This document shows positions 10,411 to 19,524 of a stretch of 64,000 bases of DNA, piece by piece; the first letter of the stretch is position 1; the number at the start of each line of letters is the position of its first letter. This DNA comes from GWE2-42-39 sp034003625 (GTDB taxonomy: Bacteria; Bacteroidota; Bacteroidia; Bacteroidales; Prolixibacteraceae). The position numbers were made by a program, and so were the translations under genes. The notes under the pieces are model-generated. The model was given only the letters and a program-made list of their open reading frames with translations, was not told where the DNA came from and made no database searches. The DNA lies in assembly GCA_034003625.1 (NCBI GenBank), contig JAVEYG010000003.1, positions 62,001 to 126,000 on the forward strand. Reading direction: 5' to 3'.

Positions 10411-10438
10411 CAAAAAAAGCCATCATTTCTGACGGCTT
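10411..10438 (-). terminator. Rho-independent terminator of the minus-strand secreted protein gene
   Basis: Read on the minus strand: stem AGCCGTCA / TGATGGCT with one G-T pair and a GAAA tetraloop, followed by seven T. It lies 22 bases beyond the stop of the gene at 10460-11170. Confidence 0.75.
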
Positions 10439-10459
10439 CCTTTGTCTAACCAAAATTTA

Positions 10460-11170
10460 TTAAAAGCGTGCTGAAATATGTACCTGTATAGGAGAAGGAA
10501 CCAAACGGTACCCAATCGGCAAGGCTTCAAAATAAAGATTCCCGTAACGATAGTAAACATTTCCGTGAATTCGCACCCTCGTGCAATGGAATGGCAATTC
10601 GCTGAAAATGGTAAGGTACGGAATATCGACAACTATATACCCGATGCCCGGGCGGTAATCGCAAAAATGTCCGTCGTAATAATAGTAGCGGCCATGTTTA
10701 TGGTGGAACACAAACGGATTGCTGTAAAACCTCGGATAAATTTTTCCGTATTTCGGATGATGGTAGTAGTGATGATAATGGCCGGCATGTTTACCGGTAT
10801 CATAATGCTTGCGATGATCCGGCTTCTTATGCTTGTCCCAATGGCTATGGGAACTGTTTCCTTTATGCTCCTGGTTACCGTAATTGCGGCGTTCATTTTC
10901 ATGGCGCCGATAAATGTCGTTTTGCCTTGTGTCCCCGTACCGGTTAATATCGCTGTGTGAACGGATTTCCCGGGCGCTACGGTCGTCGCGGCTGTGATCG
11001 TTTCGCTTGTTGTCTTCAAATTTCCGGGTTGAAGGACTTTCCTTACGTTCCTCTTTTTTACCATTTCGGCTGTCCCTTTGCTGGCCATTTACTTCCAAAC
11101 TGGTCCCTGCTACGATTGTTGCCATCAATGCTGTTATGGCAAATAACCTGATCTTAGTTGTTGTTTTCAT
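10460..11170 (-). CDS. Secreted His/Arg/Tyr-rich protein, DUF6515-like C-terminus
   Basis: Product unknown. The 236-residue protein has a signal peptide (about 1-30, cleaved near EVNGQ). A low-complexity, highly charged middle (about 31-125) is rich in Arg, Asp, His and Lys, followed by a His/Tyr-rich stretch with HHYYHH and GRYYYYDGHF. The last 60 residues (GYIVVDIP, then LPFHCTRVRIHGNVYYRYGN) resemble the beta-rich DUF6515 type found in secreted Bacteroidota proteins; that match is from memory and not tested. The His-rich part could bind metal, but no defined site is seen. Stands alone between convergent and divergent neighbours and has its own terminator. Confidence 0.7.
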   Translation of the reverse strand: MKTTTKIRLFAITALMATIVAGTSLEVNGQQRDSRNGKKEERKESPSTRKFEDNKRNDHSRDDRSAREIRSHSDINRYGDTRQNDIYRRHENERRNYGNQEHKGNSSHSHWDKHKKPDHRKHYDTGKHAGHYHHYYHHPKYGKIYPRFYSNPFVFHHKHGRYYYYDGHFCDYRPGIGYIVVDIPYLTIFSELPFHCTRVRIHGNVYYRYGNLYFEALPIGYRLVPSPIQVHISARF

Positions 11171-11504
11171 GACTCCGGTTTTTAAAAATTAAACATCTTG
11201 GTTTGCGCGCCTTCTGTTACCGGTATTTTCATTTTCTGAAAAGCAAAGCCTGTGCCAAAAAATAAAAACACTCCTTTGGATCAATTCAATTATTTATTAA
11301 TCAATATCTTACATTACAAAAATCAGATCACTGCGCAAACCTCTTCGCTTTTCAGCAACCGATTGAAAAATCTTTTCTCAAAATGATCCTGGGACAAACC
11401 GATTTCGGGAAATCAGAAAATAAACATCTGCAACAAAAACCATTATCATACAGCTTTTTAGCAAAAATATGAGCATTTATCAGGGCTGAGGCAATAAATA
11501 GTGC
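11171..11504. other. Intergenic region between divergent genes
   Basis: About 334 A+T-rich bases between the minus-strand secreted protein and ruvX. It must hold promoters for both directions. Only one -7-like box toward ruvX was recognised; no gene or RNA was seen. Confidence 0.5.
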
Positions 11505-11512
11505 TATTTTTG
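11505..11512 (+). promoter_or_regulatory. Candidate -7 box for ruvX-def
   Basis: TATTTTTG fits the Bacteroidota -7 consensus TAnnTTTG and lies 24 bases before the ruvX ATG. No matching -33 TTG element is evident, so confidence is limited. Confidence 0.4.
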
Positions 11513-11535
11513 CATCTCATCTATTAAAGATCAGG

Positions 11536-11958
11536 ATGGGAAGAATTTTAGCCATCGATTACGGACGAAAACGGACTGGACTGGCTGTTACCGATACGTT
11601 ACAGATCATTGCATCGAAGCTGGATACTGTGCCCTCCCCCGAGATTTTCAGCTTCCTGAAAATGTATCTGCAGAAGGAACCGGTCGAACGGATTATTGTG
11701 GGTTATCCGTTGCAAATGAACAATGAGGCCTCCGAGGCCGTTTTGTATATTAATCCTTTTTTAAAAAGGCTGGTTAAAGAATTTCCCGGCATTCCTGTTG
11801 AACAGGTAGATGAACGGTTTACATCGAAAATGGCTTTCCATGCCATGATTGATGCCGGTTTAAAAAAGAAAGACAGACAGAACAAAGCAACCGTTGATGC
11901 CGTGAGTGCAACTATCATGTTGCAAACCTATTTGGAACAAAAAAAATATAAGAAATGA
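11536..11958 (+). CDS. ruvX: Putative pre-16S rRNA nuclease / Holliday junction resolvase-like protein
   Basis: A 140-residue YqgF/RuvX protein with an RNase H fold. It opens with the family motif ILAIDYGRKRTGLAVTD, whose Asp is the first catalytic acid. The second conserved block IIVGYPLQMN and the late VDERFTSKMA and DAVSATIMLQTYL segments, with further acidic residues, are present. Known family members act in 16S rRNA 5' maturation and have been proposed in recombination. Its stop overlaps the def start (ATGA), so both are co-transcribed. Confidence 0.92.
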   Translation: MGRILAIDYGRKRTGLAVTDTLQIIASKLDTVPSPEIFSFLKMYLQKEPVERIIVGYPLQMNNEASEAVLYINPFLKRLVKEFPGIPVEQVDERFTSKMAFHAMIDAGLKKKDRQNKATVDAVSATIMLQTYLEQKKYKK

Positions 11959-12515
11959 TTTACCCGATTACTGTATACGGAGACCCTTTACTGAGACAAA
12001 CTGCAAAACCGGTCGAAAAAGACTATCCGGAGCTTGCAAAACTGCTCGGAGACATGTTTGAAACTATGTATTTTTCAGATGGCGTTGGACTGGCAGCCCC
12101 GCAAATCGGACTGTCTGTCCGTATTTTTGTGATCGATGCAACAACTTATGCCGATGAAGAACCCGGGCTGGCAAATTTCAAAAAAGCATTCATCAATCCT
12201 CAGATCATTGAACGTACCGGCGACGAATGGCCAATGAACGAAGGCTGCCTGAGCCTGCCCGAGATCAGGGAAGACGTTTCACGCCCCGAAACCGTCAGGA
12301 TAAAATATATAGACGAAAATTTTACAGAGCACGACGAAACGTACAGCGGTTATGCTGCCCGTATCATCCAGCACGAATACGACCATCTGGAGGGCATCCT
12401 GTTCATCGACTTGCTGAACCCGCTGAGGCGCCGCCTGCTGAAAGGAAAACTGACCGCTATTTCGAAAGGAAAAGTCCCGACTAAATACCGACAGAAACTA
12501 CCGGGCAAAAAATAA
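11955..12515 (+). CDS. def: Peptide deformylase
   Basis: Removes the N-formyl group from nascent proteins; a metal-dependent hydrolase of 186 residues. All three family motifs are present: GVGLAAPQIG (about 38-47), EGCLSLP with the metal-ligand Cys (about 95-101), and QHEYDHLEG with the two metal-ligand His and catalytic Glu (about 139-147). Starts inside the ruvX stop codon. Length and C-terminus are normal for type I enzymes of this phylum. Confidence 0.97.
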   Translation: MIYPITVYGDPLLRQTAKPVEKDYPELAKLLGDMFETMYFSDGVGLAAPQIGLSVRIFVIDATTYADEEPGLANFKKAFINPQIIERTGDEWPMNEGCLSLPEIREDVSRPETVRIKYIDENFTEHDETYSGYAARIIQHEYDHLEGILFIDLLNPLRRRLLKGKLTAISKGKVPTKYRQKLPGKK

Positions 12516-12622
12516 ACCAGTTTTGAAACGCGGAAAATCAGTTGGAAGAAAAGAGACATAAAAAAACAATTCCATTTTTTCAACCATCTGGTTTATTTCC
12601 ATAATTCTGTTTAACTTGTTGT

Positions 12623-14677
12623 TTGAATTTCTTAACCATCCAAACAACAGGCTTGGCACGATATTTTAACATATTTCAATCTGTTCCTTTTATCCGGATC
12701 ACCCTGTGGTTTGCAGCCGGTATCCTTTGTAAGGATATTTTCGATTTTCCAGACAAAATCTGGTGGATGGTCTTTTTTCTGCTTTTACCGGCTATCGTTT
12801 TTCTCTCACAAAAATCGAACTATCGGAGTGTGGGGGCTTCAAATTATTTAATCACATTGAGTTTGTTTCTGGTAGGTTGCTGGCATGCCAACCAAAATGA
12901 TTGCCTGCTTCCGGCTTTTTCTCCGGGTAAAGAATGCTATTCGGGAGTGGTACTCGAAAAATTGTCTGAAAAGCCCAAATCGTTCCAGACAATACTTGAA
13001 ATCAGAGATATAAAAGAAAATACTTATGGGAAAGTAATTGCCTATTTCCGTAAAGAAGAAGGAATTGAACATTTGATACCGGGCTGTCAGATTGTTTTCT
13101 CGGCCCGGTTGAACCTCATCAAAAACCAGGGCAATCCGTTTGAAACCGATTATCAGGCATTTATGCAGCGGCAGGGGATTGGCTATTCGGTTTACCTGAC
13201 AAGTGACGATTACACTGTACTGACAAAAAGGAGCAGCAACCTTTTTATCCGGGCCGAAAATTGTCGTGACAAATTATTGTCCATCCTCCGCCAACACAAC
13301 ATCTCAGGAGAAGAATATACGGTGGTGGCCGCACTCACACTGGGGTACAGAAAAGAGCTGGATGCTGAAACCCGGGACTACTTTGCCTCCTCGGGAGCAA
13401 TGCACGTATTGGCTGTTTCGGGCCTGCATGTAGGAATTATTTACCTTCTTTTCGCTTTTTTACTCTCCCCGCTCAAACGGAAAAGATACGGGGCGTTACC
13501 CTACACCGTACTGGTTGCCTCATTGATTTGGTTTTATGCCCTCCTTGCAGGCCTGTCGCCTTCGGTACAACGGGCAGCCGTTATGTTTACCTTTGTGCTG
13601 ATCGGACAAAACATGAAGCGCCCGGTAAATATTTTCAATTCGCTTGCGGCATCTGCTTTTTTGTTGATGCTTTTCAACCCGCAGGTAATTTTAGAAGTCG
13701 GTTTTCAGCTTTCTTATTTAGCAGTGGCAGGGATTGTACTTTTCCAGCCGGTTTTTTACCACATGATTAATGTACCCAACCGTTGGCTCGATAAATTATG
13801 GAGTCTGTTGACTGTTTCAATAGCTGCCCAGCTGGCCACCTTCCCGCTTGGGTTATTTTATTTTTCACAATTTCCAAATTATTTCTGGCTCAGCAATTTC
13901 ATTGTAATTCCTGCCGCTACACTGATACTCGGCGCCACTTTCTTATTATTTCTTCTCAGTCCTGTCCCTGTTCTTTCCGATTGGATCGGAATAATCATCC
14001 GGGAATCGACCCGGCTAATGTTAGTTTCTCTGAAAGGAATCGATTCGCTTCCTTTGGCCGTTACCGGGAACATTTCCATCAGTCCGTTGCAAGCGGTTTT
14101 ACTTATGCTGATCATCGCCTTCGGGTACTGGTTCATTCAATCAAAATCGATCCGGGAACTTCGGCTCCTGCTTTTGCTGACCGGCGCCTTCTTTCTGTCC
14201 TCATTCAGTCAGAATTATCGTTTGTTAAACCAGAAAAAAATGATTGTGTACAATTTTGAATATCCGGTTATTCAATTTATCAACGGGCGGAACAACTATA
14301 TTTTAACCGATCCGGCAAAAATCAGCGAAGAACAACTGTCCCGTCTGATAAAAAATGTCGGCACCCATCTGAAACTTAACTCTCCACAATATATTCCGCT
14401 CGGCGAAGACATAAAATTTGCAGACAAAAACCTGATTATCAGAAGCCAGGTGGTCTGGTTTTCAGGGGAAACGATACAATTCGCAGGTGACCGGCAAGCT
14501 GCATTTCCTTGTGATTACCGGATTGTTTTCAATAACTTTTCAAAAATCAACGCACTGGAAAATTTCGGGAAAATAATTTTTATTGCCCGAAAGCCTTACA
14601 GTGGGCACAATTCCGCAATTAACATTTTCCAAACATGGAGGGATGGCGCATTTATCGCAGATTTTACAGAAAATTAA
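12623..14677 (+). CDS. comEC: ComEC/Rec2 family competence protein, no metallo-beta-lactamase domain
   Basis: A polytopic membrane protein of up to 684 residues. The N-terminal helices and an OB-like DUF4131 region (about 25-190) are followed by the Competence domain (about 215-500) with the signature AVSGLHVGIIYLLFAF. The family forms the inner-membrane channel for DNA uptake. The C-terminal 150 residues are soluble but lack the HxHxDH metal motif of the nuclease-like domain in full-length ComEC, so this is the shorter Bacteroidota form. The start is uncertain: no in-frame ATG exists before the conserved sequence; TTG at 12623 and TTG at 12653 are the candidates. About 107 bases separate it from def. 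Confidence 0.88.
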   Translation: MNFLTIQTTGLARYFNIFQSVPFIRITLWFAAGILCKDIFDFPDKIWWMVFFLLLPAIVFLSQKSNYRSVGASNYLITLSLFLVGCWHANQNDCLLPAFSPGKECYSGVVLEKLSEKPKSFQTILEIRDIKENTYGKVIAYFRKEEGIEHLIPGCQIVFSARLNLIKNQGNPFETDYQAFMQRQGIGYSVYLTSDDYTVLTKRSSNLFIRAENCRDKLLSILRQHNISGEEYTVVAALTLGYRKELDAETRDYFASSGAMHVLAVSGLHVGIIYLLFAFLLSPLKRKRYGALPYTVLVASLIWFYALLAGLSPSVQRAAVMFTFVLIGQNMKRPVNIFNSLAASAFLLMLFNPQVILEVGFQLSYLAVAGIVLFQPVFYHMINVPNRWLDKLWSLLTVSIAAQLATFPLGLFYFSQFPNYFWLSNFIVIPAATLILGATFLLFLLSPVPVLSDWIGIIIRESTRLMLVSLKGIDSLPLAVTGNISISPLQAVLLMLIIAFGYWFIQSKSIRELRLLLLLTGAFFLSSFSQNYRLLNQKKMIVYNFEYPVIQFINGRNNYILTDPAKISEEQLSRLIKNVGTHLKLNSPQYIPLGEDIKFADKNLIIRSQVVWFSGETIQFAGDRQAAFPCDYRIVFNNFSKINALENFGKIIFIARKPYSGHNSAINIFQTWRDGAFIADFTEN

Positions 14678-14792
14678 CAGGATAAACCAAACTTTATCTT
14701 TTAGAATAAGTAGAAAGTGGACTAATTTGTGTGTCATTTGAAGTTTTAATTGTTATTTTGCTTCGCTAAATTTTGAAAGGACTTTATAGGCA

Positions 14793-16127
14793 ATGAAAAT
14801 TGTTATTGTAGGTGCAGGGGAAGTGGGGACACATCTGGCAAAGATGCTCAGTAAAGAAAATCACGACATCGTATTGCTTGACGATGACCTGGATAAATTA
14901 CAACAAATAGCAAATCAGGTTGATCTTCTCACGATTACCGGTCATGCAAATTCTTTTAAAGACCTGAGGGAAGCAGGAACGCCGAAAGCCGATTTGTTCA
15001 TTGCAGTTACTCCTTACGAAGAACGGAATATTTTTGCCTCGATCCTGGCAAAGGATATGGGTGTGAAAAAAACGCTTGCCCGTATCAACAATGGAGAATA
15101 TCTTCTTGAAAAAAACATGGAAAAACTTCGCGGGATGGGTGTCGACGAATTAATTTACCCGGAAAGCCTTGCTGCGAAAGAAATAGTTTCGTCCATTAAA
15201 CAGGTAGGAACCCGGCAACAAATCGAGTTTTCGGGCGGGAAACTCATCTTGTATGGTATAAAAATCAGGCAGAATGCGCCGATTGTTGACCATACCCTCG
15301 AAGAAATTTCGTACCGTACGGAACATGTACGCGCCGTGGCGATCAACCGCGAACACACGACCATTATTCCCAATGGCAGCGATTACATACGAAGCGGGGA
15401 TATTGTTTTTTTCATGGCCCCCAAAGGATATCAGAATGAGATTTTCCAGATGTCGGGAAAAGAAATTTTTGTGGTAAAAAACATCATGATCCTTGGGGGC
15501 AGTCGGATTGCCCAGAAAACAGCTGAAAAATTAGGCGACCAGTATAATATAAAAATCATTGAAATAGACCGGGAACGGAGCCAGAAAGTAGCTGACCGCC
15601 TCGAAAACGTACTGGTCATTCATGGCGACGGACGAAGCCTTGACTTACTAAAAGAAGAGCGGATTGAACGTATGGATGCTTTTATTGCCGTCACCGGAAG
15701 CTCCGAAACCAATATCCTCTCATGCCATCTGGCTAAAACGATGGGCGTGAGACGTACCGTCGCCGAGGTAGAGAATATCGACTTCATGGATATTGCCGAA
15801 AGTATGGACATTGGGAGTTTAGTCAATAAAAAACTATTGGCAGCAAGTTACATTTACAAATACACAGTCGGGCCCACGGTAACCCACGTGAAATGTCTGA
15901 CAGCCAGCGATGCGGAGGTAATTGAATTTGTTGTGACCGAGAATTCTAAAATCACAAAAAAAACAATCCGGGACCTGTCATTTCCTGCCGATGCCATTAT
16001 TGGTGGAATTATCAGGAACAACCAAGGGTTTGTGGCAAACGGTGATACACAAGTTGCAGAAGGAGACAAGGTCGTGGTGTTTGCACTGCCATCGGCTATC
16101 AGTAAGCTCGATAAGTTTTTTAAATGA
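14793..16127 (+). CDS. trkA: Trk potassium uptake system regulatory subunit TrkA
   Basis: A 444-residue cytoplasmic gating protein for Trk K+ channels. It contains two RCK_N/RCK_C repeats: the first Rossmann motif IVGAGEVGTHLA is at residues 3-14 with the acidic LLDDD after strand 2; the second nucleotide-binding half begins near residue 229 (MILGGSRIAQ). NAD(H)/ATP binding is expected in the first; the second lacks the full GxGxxG. The channel gene trkH follows 153 bases downstream on the same strand, which confirms the assignment. Confidence 0.95.
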   Translation: MKIVIVGAGEVGTHLAKMLSKENHDIVLLDDDLDKLQQIANQVDLLTITGHANSFKDLREAGTPKADLFIAVTPYEERNIFASILAKDMGVKKTLARINNGEYLLEKNMEKLRGMGVDELIYPESLAAKEIVSSIKQVGTRQQIEFSGGKLILYGIKIRQNAPIVDHTLEEISYRTEHVRAVAINREHTTIIPNGSDYIRSGDIVFFMAPKGYQNEIFQMSGKEIFVVKNIMILGGSRIAQKTAEKLGDQYNIKIIEIDRERSQKVADRLENVLVIHGDGRSLDLLKEERIERMDAFIAVTGSSETNILSCHLAKTMGVRRTVAEVENIDFMDIAESMDIGSLVNKKLLAASYIYKYTVGPTVTHVKCLTASDAEVIEFVVTENSKITKKTIRDLSFPADAIIGGIIRNNQGFVANGDTQVAEGDKVVVFALPSAISKLDKFFK

Positions 16128-16182
16128 AATAGCCATAAGAGCTAAAGCTCATACAAACTGAAAATGATTATTTATGGCTATT
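16128..16182. repeat. Nested inverted repeat between trkA and trkH
   Basis: Arms AATAGCCATAA (16128-16138) and TTATGGCTATT (16172-16182) are exact reverse complements. Immediately inside the left arm lies a small hairpin GAGCT-AA-AGCTC (16139-16150). There is no T-tract, so a simple terminator is unlikely. Confidence 0.6.
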
Positions 16183-16280
16183 CCATACGTTGGTTACTTA
16201 AATGAAAAACAAAAGTTGATACGAAAATTGTACGATCAGCTTTGAAAAAGTAAACACATAAAATATAGTTTTCTGCATTT

Positions 16281-17729
16281 ATGCTGAATATACGGATCAT
16301 CCTGAAAACGCTTGGGTTTCTTCTTTTCGTGGAAGGTTTTTTCATGCTGATTGCCCTCATAGTAAGCATTCTTTACAAGGGGCCTGATATCCGTTCGTTT
16401 CTTTATTCCGCACTGCTTAGTATGGGAATCGGAACGGTTGCGGTGATTCCGTCCCGAAATGCAAAAAAAGAAATGGGGAAAAGGGAAGGATTTGTAATTG
16501 TCAGTCTGGTGTGGATTATTTTTTCTTTTTTTGGCAGCCTGCCGTATCTCTTTTCAGGTTCAATCCCTTCGTTAACTGATGCTTTTTTTGAAACCATGTC
16601 GGGATTTACCACCACAGGGGCTTCTGTTTTGAATAGCATTGAACCGCTTCCACACGGTATCCTGTTCTGGCGAAGCATGACCCAATGGCTGGGTGGTATG
16701 GGGATTATTGTACTCAGCCTTACAGTACTACCCTTGTTTGGAATTGGAGGGATGCAGCTTTTTGCTGCCGAGGTGCCTGGCCCAACCCCCGACAAGCTCA
16801 ACCCTAAAATCAGCCAGACCGCAAAAAATCTCTGGGGTATTTATGTTTTGTTCACCATCCTCGAAACAATCCTGCTTTGGATGGGCGGTATGTCATTTTT
16901 CGATGCCATCAATCACTCGTTTACCACTATGGCCACCGGAGGCTATTCGACCAAACAAGCCAGCATTGCTTACTGGGATTCCGCATATATTCAGTATGTA
17001 ATTATCTTTTTCATGTTCCTTTCCGGGACCAATTTCACCCTTTCGTATTGTGCGTTTACCGGGAAGTTCAGAAAAATCATTCATGACGAAGAATTTAAAT
17101 ATTACGTTCTTTTTATCGTTGGGTTCACGCTTCTCATATTCAGTGGTTTGCTGATATCCACCCGGTTGGATGCAGAAAAGGCTTTCCGGGATGCTCTTTT
17201 CCAGGTTGTTTCAGTAATTACAACCACCGGCTTTGCAACAGTCGATTTTCTGCAATGGCAACCGATTTTGATTATCCTGCTTTTTGCGCTTTTCTTTTTC
17301 GGCGGAAGCGCAGGTTCTACCGGAGGTGGTATCAAAATCATGCGGATCGTGTTGCTGATAAAAAATAGTTACTACGAACTTCGCCGCATGATCCATCCCA
17401 ATGCGGTAATACCGGTCCGGTTCAACAGACATGCGGTGTCTGACCAAATTATCACCAACGTGCTGGCTTTCTTCATGTTTTATGTTGCCGTATTTTTTCT
17501 GAGCACCATCATTTTTACGGTAGTCGAACCCAACATGGAATCATCAATGGGAGCAGTGGCAACTTGCCTCGGGAACATTGGCCCGGGGCTCGGACAAATG
17601 GGCCCTGCAGGAAATTTTGCCCATGTTGAACCCTTCGGGAAATGGTTTCTTTCGTTTTTAATGTTGCTCGGACGTCTCGAACTGTTCACCATACTTGTGT
17701 TGTTCTCCCCTTCTTTCTGGAAAAAATAA
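16281..17729 (+). CDS. trkH: Trk/Ktr potassium channel subunit TrkH
   Basis: The K+-translocating membrane subunit, 482 residues. Four membrane-pore-membrane repeats are recognisable from their selectivity loops: TTTGASVL (about 110), TMATGGYS (about 215), TTTGFATVD (about 313) and TCLGNIGPGLG (about 427). Works with the NAD-binding TrkA encoded just upstream. Start is ATG 16281; a possible weak promoter (TTTG at 16241, TAGTTTTC at 16266) would give almost no leader, so co-transcription with trkA is at least as likely. Confidence 0.95.
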   Translation: MLNIRIILKTLGFLLFVEGFFMLIALIVSILYKGPDIRSFLYSALLSMGIGTVAVIPSRNAKKEMGKREGFVIVSLVWIIFSFFGSLPYLFSGSIPSLTDAFFETMSGFTTTGASVLNSIEPLPHGILFWRSMTQWLGGMGIIVLSLTVLPLFGIGGMQLFAAEVPGPTPDKLNPKISQTAKNLWGIYVLFTILETILLWMGGMSFFDAINHSFTTMATGGYSTKQASIAYWDSAYIQYVIIFFMFLSGTNFTLSYCAFTGKFRKIIHDEEFKYYVLFIVGFTLLIFSGLLISTRLDAEKAFRDALFQVVSVITTTGFATVDFLQWQPILIILLFALFFFGGSAGSTGGGIKIMRIVLLIKNSYYELRRMIHPNAVIPVRFNRHAVSDQIITNVLAFFMFYVAVFFLSTIIFTVVEPNMESSMGAVATCLGNIGPGLGQMGPAGNFAHVEPFGKWFLSFLMLLGRLELFTILVLFSPSFWKK

Positions 17730-17833
17730 TCCTGCGAAAACCATAATTTTTTTTTGAGATTGTCATCTTTTCCGACAGCTCTTAAAAACCTGAGTTATTT
17801 ATTAACTTCAGGCATTCATTTTTTCATCGGTAT

Positions 17834-19219
17834 ATGGAAAATCAAAGAAATTTGGTCAGAATGCTCGGATTGGGATATGTGGTTATCTTTGTAATCGCAA
17901 ACATCATTGGATCAGGAGTATATAAAAAAATAGCCCCGATGGCTGCCGAACTTCATTCTGCTGTATGGATATTGCTTGCCTGGATTGTCGGTGGGATCAT
18001 TACGTTGTTCGGGGCCCTGAGCAACGCAGAGATTGCCGGCTTACTGGCCGATACCGGGGGCGATTTTGTGTACCTGCGACGAATTTATAACCGTTTCTTT
18101 GCATTTTTGTACGGCTGGTCGTTGTTCACCGTTATTCAAACAGCAACTATTTCGTCACTGGCTTATGTTTTTGCACAGTCGCTGAACAGCATCGTACCAC
18201 TTCCTGCTATTTTCCCTTCTTTACATGACTTTTCGATAGGCGGTATTTTTCTCCCTTTTCAGGATTCCGGGGTCAAACTGGCCGCTATTTTGCTGATTTT
18301 ATTTCTGACGTTCCTGAATATTTCCGGCCTGAAAAGCGGGGCATGGGTCAGCAAAGTTATTTTATTACTGGTATGCACAGGACTGGTTGCAATCGTTTTT
18401 TTCGGATTGGGCAGCAGCGAAGCACAACCTGCAAATTACATTCATTTAAATGAACTGACGGCCCAAACAGTTACAGTTTCGTCTTTTTACACCGCCATGC
18501 TGGCAGCTTTCTGGGCCTACCAGGGATGGGTATCTGTCGGGTTTATCGGCGGGGAAATTAAAAACCCGACACAAACCATTCCCAAAGGAATCGTAATTGG
18601 TGTTTTTACAGTGATTTCCATTTACTTACTGGTCAATATAACCTACCTTTCCCTTTTATCAATCCCGGAATTAGAAGCTGTTCATGCTTCCGTTAACCAG
18701 ATTGCCGCTATTGAGGCAGTGCGAAGCTTCGGGGGCACAGGCAGCGTACTGTTTATTTCCCTGCTCATCCTGATTACGACCATAGGATGCACCAATGCCA
18801 GTATACTAACCGGCGCCCGCCCCTATTACGCGATGGCCCGCGAACGGTTATTCTTCCCGGAAACTGCAAAACTGAACAGACACAATGTCCCCGGCAATTC
18901 GTTGCTGTGGCAGGGAATATGGGCCTCGGTACTGGTACTGTCGGGAACTTTCGACCAACTAACCGACATGGTTATTTTTGCCGTGTTCATCTTTTACGGG
19001 GCAACCTCTCTGGGCGTATTCATATTGCGCCGCAGGATGCCCGATGCACACCGTCCGTATAAAGTATGGGGTTATCCGCTGGTGCCCGCTGTGTATATTC
19101 TTTTTTGCATCAGTTTGTTTTTCAATACAATTCTTACACGTCCCCGCGAAGCCGCTATTGGCATGGCCCTCATCCTGACAGGGATTCCGGTATTCCTTTT
19201 CCTGAACCGTAAAAAATAA
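17834..19219 (+). CDS. APC-family amino acid/polyamine permease
   Basis: A 461-residue inner-membrane transporter with about twelve hydrophobic helices. Helix 1 has the unwound-helix motif IIGSGVY and helix 6 has AFWAYQGWVSVGFIGGEIKN, both typical of the APC superfamily (LAT/AAT-like amino acid exchangers). The loop ILTGARPYYAMARERLFFPE is the usual conserved cytoplasmic loop between helices 8 and 9. Substrate is not predictable. It stands alone, 104 bases after trkH. Confidence 0.88.
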   Translation: MENQRNLVRMLGLGYVVIFVIANIIGSGVYKKIAPMAAELHSAVWILLAWIVGGIITLFGALSNAEIAGLLADTGGDFVYLRRIYNRFFAFLYGWSLFTVIQTATISSLAYVFAQSLNSIVPLPAIFPSLHDFSIGGIFLPFQDSGVKLAAILLILFLTFLNISGLKSGAWVSKVILLLVCTGLVAIVFFGLGSSEAQPANYIHLNELTAQTVTVSSFYTAMLAAFWAYQGWVSVGFIGGEIKNPTQTIPKGIVIGVFTVISIYLLVNITYLSLLSIPELEAVHASVNQIAAIEAVRSFGGTGSVLFISLLILITTIGCTNASILTGARPYYAMARERLFFPETAKLNRHNVPGNSLLWQGIWASVLVLSGTFDQLTDMVIFAVFIFYGATSLGVFILRRRMPDAHRPYKVWGYPLVPAVYILFCISLFFNTILTRPREAAIGMALILTGIPVFLFLNRKK

Positions 19220-19524
19220 AAACCAGAAATGCCCGGGTTCAACTTTTAATTCATGGCATAACCATTCCAATAGCATCCGACAAACTTTTTGTATAAGGGT
19301 GACAATCAGTTCCACTCCGCAACATGCTTCCAAAACAGTGACCTCTGCACAATACAGATATTCCGCAATATGGATTGGTCCGTATCTGGCCATGCCCGGT
19401 TTTCCAAGACAGCTACCCGGAGCAGGGAAACGTTAATTTTCTTCCCGTGCACCGGGCTTTAAGGCAATATGCCTGCTTTATTTTTCATGAAAGCGTTACT
19501 TTTATATTTTCAAAATCAGTTACA
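19220..19524. other. Intergenic region without recognisable gene
   Basis: About 305 bases between the permease and the M24 peptidase. Open frames run through it on both strands, but none looks like a protein family and none has a plausible start. No promoter matching the Bacteroidota consensus was found. Confidence 0.5.

Noticed and set aside
10478..10960. Met/Val/Ile-rich 160-residue plus-strand frame and a 151-residue minus frame over the secreted His-rich gene
   Set aside because: The signal peptide and family-like C-terminus support the 10460-11170 minus frame; the others mirror its His/Tyr codons.
18959..19393. 144-residue minus-strand frame overlapping the permease 3' end and the gap after it
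   Set aside because: No domain, no plausible start signal and mostly antisense to the permease.
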